A stretch of DNA of 59,466 nt from Flavobacteriaceae bacterium (GTDB lineage: Bacteria > Bacteroidota > Bacteroidia > Flavobacteriales > Flavobacteriaceae), in NCBI GenBank assembly GCA_024635765.1, contig JAGXIE010000191.1, positions 1 through 59,466 of the forward strand, in the 5' to 3' direction. The translations under genes and the position numbers were made by a program. A model generated the notes under the pieces. The model searched no databases. It was not told the DNA's origin and saw only the letters and a program-made list of their open reading frames with translations. This document shows positions 53,358 through 59,466 of this stretch, piece after piece (position 1 is the stretch's first letter; each line of letters opens with the position of its first letter).

Positions 53358-54064
53358 GTTTAATCGTAAACACAAAATATAGAACAGACAAAAAAGAAAT
53401 CATGGACGATTTCTCCATAGATGGTGTTCTCTTGCAAGACACTTTAGATAAATTGGCAACAATCAATACCTTGTTAGGTGGAAATGGAGTCACCATTAAT
53501 GGTTTAAAAATGTTATTGAAAGACCAGCCAAAAGATAAAACAATAACGATAATCGATTTGGGCTGTGGTGGTGGTGACATTTTAAGAGCTATTGCAGCTT
53601 ACGGTCTTAAAGAAGGATATCATTTTGAGTTGATTGGGATTGATGCCAACAATCACGCAACGAATTATGCAGAAAAATTGTCATCACAATATGATAACGT
53701 TCGATTTGTTCATTGTGATGTCTTTTCAGAAGAATTTAAAGAACTACAGTACGATATTGTTATCACAACCCTATTCCTGCATCATTTTAAGGAAGACCAG
53801 ATGTTGGGATTAATTAACCAGTTGTTGAAAACAGCTACTATTGGAATGGTCGTCAACGATTTACATCGGCATCGACTGGCGTATTATTTATTTAAGTTAA
53901 TAACGATTCCAGTAAAAAACAAAATGATTACCGAAGATGGATTGACCTCGGTTTTGAGAGGTTTTAAAAGAAATGAATTAGAAGGGTTGTCTAAACGATT
54001 AAATGCTAAATATCAACTAAAATGGAAATGGGCCTTTAGATACCAATGGATTTTAAAAAAATAA
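53354..54064 (+). CDS. SAM-dependent methyltransferase of the type III PKS operon
   Basis: 236 residues. IIDLGCGGGDILRAIA is motif I, TTLFLHHFKEDQ the post-II region typical of small-molecule C- or O-methyltransferases. Starts in an ATGA overlap with the flavoprotein and ends one base before the PKS start. A methylase of the phenolic product is likely. Confidence 0.85.
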   Translation: MSLIVNTKYRTDKKEIMDDFSIDGVLLQDTLDKLATINTLLGGNGVTINGLKMLLKDQPKDKTITIIDLGCGGGDILRAIAAYGLKEGYHFELIGIDANNHATNYAEKLSSQYDNVRFVHCDVFSEEFKELQYDIVITTLFLHHFKEDQMLGLINQLLKTATIGMVVNDLHRHRLAYYLFKLITIPVKNKMITEDGLTSVLRGFKRNELEGLSKRLNAKYQLKWKWAFRYQWILKK

Positions 54065-54065
54065 T

Positions 54066-55118
54066 ATGGGTGTAAAAATAACAGCAGTTGCTAAACAATT
54101 ACCGCAATATACGAGAGAAACCAAGGACATCATTCCATATTTGAATGTTTGGTTATCTGGACAGGAGGAACGCTTCCGCCGAAAAGTTGTTAAGATTTTT
54201 GAAGGAGCTGGTGTAGATAGACGCTACTCCATCATGGATGCCGAAGAGGTGTTCCTAAATACCTCATTTGAAGAAAAGAATGATATTTATTCACGTGAAG
54301 TCATAAAATTAGGAGAACAGGCCTTATTAAAATCTCTTGAAAAGGCAAATCTAGAACCTACAGATATTGACTATATTATTTCGGTTAGTTGTACTGGTAT
54401 TATGATTCCATCGCTGGATGCCTACCTTATCAACCGATTAAAAATGCGGCAGGATATTGTACGTTTGCCAGTTACCGAAATGGGTTGTGCGGCTGGTGTT
54501 TCGGGCATAATCTATGCAAAGAATTTTTTAAAGGCAAACCCAAATAAGCGAGCTGCTGTTATCGCTGTGGAATCTCCAACGGCAACCTTTCAACTCGACG
54601 ATTACTCCATGGCAAATATTGTGAGTGCCGCTATTTTTGGTGATGGCGCTGCCAGTGTGATTTTATCTTCCTATAAAGATGATGAAGGTCCGGAAATCCT
54701 GGATGAAGCCATGTACCATTTTTATGACGCCGAAACAATGATGGGCTTTAAACTGGTCAATACAGGATTGCAAATGATTTTAGACAAGGCTGTACCCGAG
54801 ACGATTTCCAGTCATTTTCCAGCTATTGTGCATCCCTTTTTAGAACGGAACCAAATGACCATCGATGAGGTTAATCATTTGATCTTTCATCCAGGAGGTA
54901 AAAAAATTGTGCAGACTGTGGAGGAATTATTCGGTTCTCTTGGAAAAAATATTGACGACACAAAAGAAGTTCTTAAATTGTATGGAAACATGAGTAGCGC
55001 GACAGTTTTATATGTGCTCGAACGATTTATGGACAAACAACTGCCCAAAGGAGATATCGGATTGATGTTAAGCTTTGGACCAGGCTTTTCCGCTCAACGT
55101 ATCCTATTAAAATGGTAA
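54066..55118 (+). CDS. Type III polyketide synthase (chalcone/resorcinol-synthase-like)
   Basis: 350 residues. Cys141 in VTEMGCAAGVSG, His275 in IFHPGGKKIV and Asn308 in LYGNMSSATVLY form the triad, and LSFGPGFSAQRIL is the family-ending GFGPG-type block. VSCTGIMIPSLDAYLI is the usual type III signature. FabH-type enzymes differ at these blocks (compare 46743-47735). It would extend an acyl starter with malonyl-CoA and cyclise it to a pyrone or resorcinol. Its overlap of 7 bases with the enoyl reductase gene ties it to a dedicated fatty acid synthase set. Confidence 0.9.
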   Translation: MGVKITAVAKQLPQYTRETKDIIPYLNVWLSGQEERFRRKVVKIFEGAGVDRRYSIMDAEEVFLNTSFEEKNDIYSREVIKLGEQALLKSLEKANLEPTDIDYIISVSCTGIMIPSLDAYLINRLKMRQDIVRLPVTEMGCAAGVSGIIYAKNFLKANPNKRAAVIAVESPTATFQLDDYSMANIVSAAIFGDGAASVILSSYKDDEGPEILDEAMYHFYDAETMMGFKLVNTGLQMILDKAVPETISSHFPAIVHPFLERNQMTIDEVNHLIFHPGGKKIVQTVEELFGSLGKNIDDTKEVLKLYGNMSSATVLYVLERFMDKQLPKGDIGLMLSFGPGFSAQRILLKW

Positions 55119-55909
55119 AAGAATTTGAACATAGCAATTATTGGGCGCTCATTTTAGGAGGCTCCAGTGGATTAGGATTGGCGACAGCGAAGAAGCTGGC
55201 AAAGCATGGTATGAATATCTGCATCGTCCATCGAAATTCAAGAAGTCAGCATGAAATAATTGAGAGAGAATTTGAAAGTATTAAAAAGGAGGGCGTTCTG
55301 TTCAAATCATTTAATATTGATGCCTTTAAGGTTGATAAACGCAATGAAGTCATTTTAGAATTAAGTCAACTGTTTGACGGTAAAGGGAGAATTCGAACTC
55401 TGGTACATAGTGTCGCAAAAGGGAACCTGAAACCAATGATAGCAGACAACAAAGCCACATTGAGTTCAGAAGATTTTAATCTCACCATCAGTGCAATGGC
55501 CATTAGTTTATATGACTGGACACAAGCGATTTTTAAAGGAAAACTGTTTGGGTCAGATGCTAGAATCATCAGTTTTACGAGTGAAGGCAATACCAAAGCT
55601 TGGAAAAATTATGCTGCAGTTTCGGCGGCAAAAGTGACCTTGGAAGCCATTACGAGAAACATAGCCTTGGAATTTGCACCTTATGGGATCAGGGCCAATT
55701 GCATTCAAGCAGGAGTGACGGACACCGCTTCTTTAAGAATGATTCCGGGGAGCGAAGAGATTATCAAACATACGCTGTTGAGAAATCCCAACAAACGATT
55801 GACAACACCAGAAGATGTTGCAAATGCGGTATATCTGTTGAGTAAAGATGAAGCAGGTTGGATTAATGGCTGCGTGATTCCAGTGGATGGAGGAGAGCAT
55901 TTAAGTTAA
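55112..55909 (+). CDS. Enoyl-ACP reductase, FabI/FabL-type SDR
   Basis: 265 residues. GGSSGLGLATAKKLA is the NAD(P) loop, LVHSVAKGNLKPM aligns with LVHS blocks of FabI, and the active site is Tyr167-X6-Lys174 (YAAVSAAK), the spacing of enoyl reductases rather than the YX3K of ketoreductases. GVTDTASLRMIPG and VIPVDGG end it as in Bacillus FabL. It would saturate the chain, giving an alkyl starter. The first lipid cluster has no such gene. Confidence 0.82.
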   Translation: MVKEFEHSNYWALILGGSSGLGLATAKKLAKHGMNICIVHRNSRSQHEIIEREFESIKKEGVLFKSFNIDAFKVDKRNEVILELSQLFDGKGRIRTLVHSVAKGNLKPMIADNKATLSSEDFNLTISAMAISLYDWTQAIFKGKLFGSDARIISFTSEGNTKAWKNYAAVSAAKVTLEAITRNIALEFAPYGIRANCIQAGVTDTASLRMIPGSEEIIKHTLLRNPNKRLTTPEDVANAVYLLSKDEAGWINGCVIPVDGGEHLS

Positions 55910-55994
55910 AAATTTCTGTGAAGGCAGTAATGTCATGCAACAATCGAGAATAAACTTTGAACTGAAAATAAAAGAAATTATAAGAAATCCATAA

Positions 55995-56444
55995 ATGACC
56001 ATAAAGGATATTATAGCACTTTTACCATATGAACCTCCATTTCTTTTCGTAGATAGTCTTTCCGAGATTTCAGAACTAAAAGTAACCGGTCATTATACAT
56101 TCAAGGAAACGGAGTATTTTTATAAAGGACACTTTAAAGATTATCCCGTCACTCCAGGTGTTATTTTAACAGAATGTATGGCACAAATTGGAGTAGTGTG
56201 TTTGGGGATTTATTTAATGAAGGACTCTATTTTCGAAGACTCAAACTTTCAAATTGCACTAACATCCAGTCAAATGGACTTCTTTTTACCTGTGTTTCCA
56301 AATGAAAAAGTAACTGTTGTTTCAGAAAAGGAAGCATTTCGATTTAACAAATTGATATGTAAAGTGAAGTTGTTCAACGAAAAAAACGAATTGGTATGCA
56401 GGGGAAATATTTCAGGAATGATAAAACCGAAGACCGATGAATAG
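55995..56444 (+). CDS. 3-hydroxyacyl-ACP dehydratase (FabZ-like), both catalytic residues present
   Basis: 149 residues, one hotdog. His46 in GHFKDYPVTPGV and Glu60 in ILTECMAQ form the FabZ pair in one protein, unlike the split pair of the first cluster. The gene overlaps the ketosynthase gene by 8 bases. Confidence 0.9.
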   Translation: MTIKDIIALLPYEPPFLFVDSLSEISELKVTGHYTFKETEYFYKGHFKDYPVTPGVILTECMAQIGVVCLGIYLMKDSIFEDSNFQIALTSSQMDFFLPVFPNEKVTVVSEKEAFRFNKLICKVKLFNEKNELVCRGNISGMIKPKTDE

Positions 56445-57702
56445 GGTAGTTATAACAGGAATGGGAGTTGTGTCGCCGAATGGCGTAGGACTTGAAGAAT
56501 TTACTGATGCTATCAAATCTGGAAAGTCAGGAATTACATTCCATCAAAATATGAAAGATTCAAATTTTTCTTGTTGTATTGGTGGTACCCCAACAATTTC
56601 AGAAGAAAAAAAACTAGAATACTTAACACCTTTGCAGTTACGTGGATTTAATAGCTCGGGAATTCTATATGGTTGCATCGCTGGGATTGATGCATGGAAA
56701 GATGCTGGTTTTATGGTGGATGATGACTCCAAATTAGACTACGACACTGGCACCATTTTCGGTACAGGAACGTCAGGCGTGGAAAAATTCAGGGAAGCCA
56801 TTTATAAGCTTGACGCTGGAGAAATTAGACGTTTGGGTAGTACAGTTGTTTTGCAAACTATGACAAGCGGCATCAGCGCTTATTTAGGTGGTATGTTAGG
56901 TTTGGGCAATCAAGTAACCACTAATTCATCGGCATGCGCCACAGGTACTGAAGCCATTTTATTGGGCTTTGAACGTATCCAGTCTGGTAAGGCAAAACGA
57001 ATGCTGGTAGGCAGTTGCAGCGATGACGGACTTTACATTTGGGGAGGATTTGATGCGATGAAAGTAATGACCTATAAACACAACGATTCACCTCAAGAAG
57101 GCTCAAGACCTTTAAGTGCGTCCGCCAGTGGATTTGTGCCTGGAAGTGGTGCAGGTGCGATGGTATTGGAATCTTTGGAAAGTGCACTTCTACGTAACGC
57201 TACTATCTATGCTGAAGTTTTGGGAGGTCATGTCAACTCTGGAGGTCAGCGAGGTGGAGGCACACTCACTGCGCCCAATGCGGAAGCTGTACAACACTGT
57301 ATAAAGGAAGCTGTAAAGAACTCAGGAATTGAACCAGAAGATATTGATACCATCAATGGACATTTAACAGCTACTTCTAAAGACAGTTTAGAAATTGAAA
57401 ATTGGATGAAAGCTTTAAATCGTTCAGGAAGCGATTTTCCTCCCATCAATTCGTTGAAATCTATGGTTGGACACTGTCTTGCAGCAGCAGGAAGTATTGA
57501 AAGTGTTGCAACGGTGCTCCAATTAAAAGAACAGTTTGTATTTCCAAATATCAACTGTGAAGATATACATCCAGAAACATTAGAATTTATTAGTGAAGAC
57601 AAAATTCCGAGACAAATGCTAGAAAAAAACCTGGATATTGCGGTAAAAGCAAGTTTTGGTTTCGGAGATGTCAATGCATGTATTATCTTTAAACGTTATT
57701 AA
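56437..57702 (+). CDS. Beta-ketoacyl-ACP synthase (FabF-like) of the type III PKS operon
   Basis: 421 residues. Cys167 in TNSSACATGTEA, His309 in INGHLTATSKD and His346 in SMVGHCLAAAGS form the full triad. RVVITGMGVVSPNG is a proper ketosynthase start. It elongates the ACP-bound chain that the type III PKS would then take up. Confidence 0.91.
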   Translation: MNRVVITGMGVVSPNGVGLEEFTDAIKSGKSGITFHQNMKDSNFSCCIGGTPTISEEKKLEYLTPLQLRGFNSSGILYGCIAGIDAWKDAGFMVDDDSKLDYDTGTIFGTGTSGVEKFREAIYKLDAGEIRRLGSTVVLQTMTSGISAYLGGMLGLGNQVTTNSSACATGTEAILLGFERIQSGKAKRMLVGSCSDDGLYIWGGFDAMKVMTYKHNDSPQEGSRPLSASASGFVPGSGAGAMVLESLESALLRNATIYAEVLGGHVNSGGQRGGGTLTAPNAEAVQHCIKEAVKNSGIEPEDIDTINGHLTATSKDSLEIENWMKALNRSGSDFPPINSLKSMVGHCLAAAGSIESVATVLQLKEQFVFPNINCEDIHPETLEFISEDKIPRQMLEKNLDIAVKASFGFGDVNACIIFKRY

Positions 57703-57737
57703 GTAATGTCTCCTCGTGATATGTTTATAAGCAGAAT

Positions 57738-57992
57738 ATGAAAAAAGAAGAATTAATTGCCAAACTAAAGACCATCGTCGAACCATATATACAGGACGAG
57801 GAGGCGTTTAAGAACCTATCTGAAGACACGAATTTCATTACGGATCTAAAAATAAATTCTGCAAATCTTGTGGATGTCATTTTAGATGTCGAAGATGAAT
57901 TCGATATACGAATTGAGGATACTGAAATGGAAAAAATGCTATCTGTAAAAGCCGCAATGGATGTAGTATTATCTAAAATTGGCAATTCGTGA
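57738..57992 (+). CDS. Acyl carrier protein with a variant phosphopantetheine site
   Basis: 84 residues, ACP fold with the acceptor Ser in DLKINSANLVDVIL. The usual DSL reads NSA here (Asp to Asn before the Ser, Leu to Ala after). The Ser is kept, so it can be modified, but the recognition surface differs from that of the ACP at 22060 (LDSIDAL). This may keep its partners from mixing with other carriers. It shares 4 bases with the transferase gene. Confidence 0.85.
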   Translation: MKKEELIAKLKTIVEPYIQDEEAFKNLSEDTNFITDLKINSANLVDVILDVEDEFDIRIEDTEMEKMLSVKAAMDVVLSKIGNS

Positions 57993-58564
57993 TTGGTAAC
58001 GACATTGTGGATTTGAATCTGGCCTGTATCAACTCAAGGTGGAAGGAGCAGCGTTTTTTAGATAAATTGTTTACTAAAGAAGAACAAACTTTTATCTTGA
58101 AGGACAAATTAAGACATCAAAATATTTGGATGTTATGGAGCATGAAAGAGAGTGCCCATAAGATTCATGCACGCTCATTAACTTCTTCGATTTTTAATCC
58201 TAAAATATATTGCTGTGAGATGATCTCTGAAACTACTGGCATGGTATCATTTGAAGGCAAGACAGTTTTCACTACAACTAATTGCAATTTAAATCTCATA
58301 TATACCACGGCATATGGTCAAGACACTTTAAAAATTAGTGAATATGCAGTTTTAGAAGGGATTTCTCAAAAGGGAAAAAGTGAGTTAATAATTGACAAGG
58401 CAGTTCAAGCTTTCGCGGAACTTAAATCAATTTCAAAGGCCTCTATTTCAGTTGAAAAAAACAATTTTGGAGTTCCAAGATTTCTCGTCAATAATGATAT
58501 TCAACCAATTGCGTTAAGTCTGACCCACCATGGTCAGTATGGAGGATTTGCTATTTCTTATTAG
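57989..58564 (+). CDS. 4'-phosphopantetheinyl transferase
   Basis: 191 residues, start GTG at 57989-57991, overlapping the ACP stop by 4 bases. MIGNDIVDLNL binds metal, LWSMKESAHKIHA carries the WxxKExxxK motif of Sfp/AcpS-type transferases. It primes the carrier of this operon and perhaps the one at 22060. Its stop overlaps the convergent ABC gene by 14 bases. Confidence 0.88.
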   Translation: MIGNDIVDLNLACINSRWKEQRFLDKLFTKEEQTFILKDKLRHQNIWMLWSMKESAHKIHARSLTSSIFNPKIYCCEMISETTGMVSFEGKTVFTTTNCNLNLIYTTAYGQDTLKISEYAVLEGISQKGKSELIIDKAVQAFAELKSISKASISVEKNNFGVPRFLVNNDIQPIALSLTHHGQYGGFAISY

Positions 58565-59466
58565 TGATTTTTAAAAAAATTGATTGTTCTTTTGGAAGCG
58601 GTTCAGGATGTTCGAAGAATATAGGTTTACCTTGAAAATCAGATTCTATTAAATAATAATGACCTTTAAAATAGGATTGTTTAACAGTAACCTTCAGGTC
58701 TGAATTGTCAACTGGTATCAGTTGATTGGCATATTTAATACTGTCTTCAATAACGTTAAATTCGCTAAAGAATGAAGCAATTAACACTGTTTTAGGGTCT
58801 TCATATAGCTTTTGAGGCTTGCTGTTTGCAATAACTTTTTTGTCATGAAGCACAATCATTTTATCAGAATATCCCAATACGTCTTCTTTATCATGGGTAG
58901 CAACAATACAGCTTATATTTTTGTCTTTTAAATAGTTAAAGAGGCTTCTGCGAAGCGATTGCTTTTTGAAGTTGTCAATATGGCTAAATGGCTCATCCAA
59001 CAATAAAATTTCAGGTTCATTGGCAAGTGCTCTGGCAAGAGCAACACGTTGTTTTTGTCCACCACTCAAGGTTTTGACTTTTATTTTGCCGAATTGCGTC
59101 AATTCAACTACTTCCAAAAGTTCTTTAATACGTTCTTTTTTTTCTTCAGGGAAAAAGTTTGACAGGTGTTTTCCTATGTTTTCTTCGACTGAAATAAAGG
59201 GCATCAAATCAAATTCCTGTGCGACATATTTCATAAAATCATACCCAACGACCAATTTGAATTTAGGACCAAGAATTTCAGTGTCATTCCAAAATATTTG
59301 CCCGTGATCTATATCATATTCACCATAAATCAGTTTTAGCAATGTGGATTTTCCAGATCCGCTTTCTCCTATAATAGACAGATGTTCACCCGTCTTGACA
59401 AGAAAGTCAACATCTTGAAGCACATTTTTTTTACCGTATGCAAATGATATGTTTTTTACTTGAAGC
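58551..59466 (-). CDS. ABC transporter ATP-binding protein, 5' end cut by window edge
   Basis: Frame open to the right edge, so the N-terminus is missing. LQVKNISFAYGKKNVLQDVD is followed by Walker A GESGSGKSTLLK, signature TLSGGQKQRVALARAL and Walker B PEILLLDEPFSH. The C-terminal 70 residues form a regulatory-like tail (IKYANQLIPVDNSDLKVTVK). The cargo is unknown; by its convergent position it is probably separate from the PKS operon. Confidence 0.88.
   Translation of the reverse strand, partial: LQVKNISFAYGKKNVLQDVDFLVKTGEHLSIIGESGSGKSTLLKLIYGEYDIDHGQIFWNDTEILGPKFKLVVGYDFMKYVAQEFDLMPFISVEENIGKHLSNFFPEEKKERIKELLEVVELTQFGKIKVKTLSGGQKQRVALARALANEPEILLLDEPFSHIDNFKKQSLRRSLFNYLKDKNISCIVATHDKEDVLGYSDKMIVLHDKKVIANSKPQKLYEDPKTVLIASFFSEFNVIEDSIKYANQLIPVDNSDLKVTVKQSYFKGHYYLIESDFQGKPIFFEHPEPLPKEQSIFLKITNKK

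Noticed and set aside
54066-55118. FabH (ketosynthase III) or DarB for the synthase gene
   Set aside because: The motifs around Cys141, the HPGG block and the GPGF block fit type III PKS better than FabH, and no DarA partner is adjacent.

Overview
The window looks like chromosomal DNA of a member of the Flavobacteriaceae (Bacteroidetes). The base composition is AT-rich. Start regions carry TAnnTTTG-type -7 elements rather than sigma-70 boxes. The proteins (PorE-like OmpA/PD40 protein, a tyrosine ammonia-lyase very close to the Flavobacterium johnsoniae enzyme, aryl-polyene/flexirubin-type synthases) and several intergenic palindromes are all typical of that family. No rRNA, tRNA, CRISPR array, phage or intact insertion sequence was seen.

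Layout. 1-4 kb: the 3'-truncated gene of a formylglycine-generating-enzyme-like lipoprotein, a small lipoprotein, and a TPR/PD40/OmpA protein. 4-8.4 kb: an eroded zone with an odd pyruvate-kinase-like gene flanked by 22-bp direct repeats, an ORF that looks like a fusion scar of two unrelated gene ends, a frameshifted esterase pseudogene and a TonB-C-like protein. 8.4-10.2 kb: an alpha/beta hydrolase and outer-membrane phospholipase A. 10.4-29.3 kb: a long minus-strand run of mostly overlapping genes for an aryl-polyene (flexirubin-type) pigment: tyrosine ammonia-lyase, ketoreductase, acyltransferase, two dehydratase-fold proteins, thioesterase, three ketosynthase-fold proteins plus one short ketosynthase-like protein, ACP, methyltransferase, deacetylase, LolA, GT2-DUF2062, MMPL exporter, JmjC-like cupin, C45 Ntn-hydrolase lipoprotein and a CoA-ligase. 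A flavin-dependent halogenase-like gene diverges from it at 29.4 kb. 30.7-43.4 kb: SLC13 permease, a tripartite RND efflux operon, and a sulfur/redox block (MBL-rhodanese, isoprenylcysteine- and thiopurine-type methyltransferases, thioredoxin, cytochrome c, HMA protein, rhodanese). 43.8-49.7 kb: housekeeping genes (a small PID-motif protein, ribE, pdxA, yceD-like, rpmF, fabH, accB, accC). 49.9-52.1 kb: amino-acid-oxidase-like protein, mtgA, GreA-like protein. 52.2-58.6 kb: a compact plus-strand operon with FAD oxygenase, methyltransferase, type III polyketide synthase, FabI/FabL-type enoyl reductase, FabZ, ketosynthase, ACP and phosphopantetheinyl transferase. The right edge cuts an ABC ATPase.

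How it fits together. The first lipid cluster has ketosynthases, ketoreductase and dehydratase but no enoyl reductase, as expected for a conjugated polyene started from coumarate made by the ammonia-lyase. Its dehydratase catalytic residues appear split between two proteins: one keeps the His, the other the Glu. The second operon carries its own enoyl reductase and so should make a saturated acyl chain. A type III PKS would then cyclise it, and a flavoprotein and methyltransferase would tailor it, giving a phenolic lipid or quinone. This second operon, and its possible link to the polyene cluster, is the best candidate for a less-described system. A second candidate is a small regulon defined by GTAAC-N4-GTTAC operators at identical spacing from two promoters (efflux and rhodanese/thioredoxin operons).
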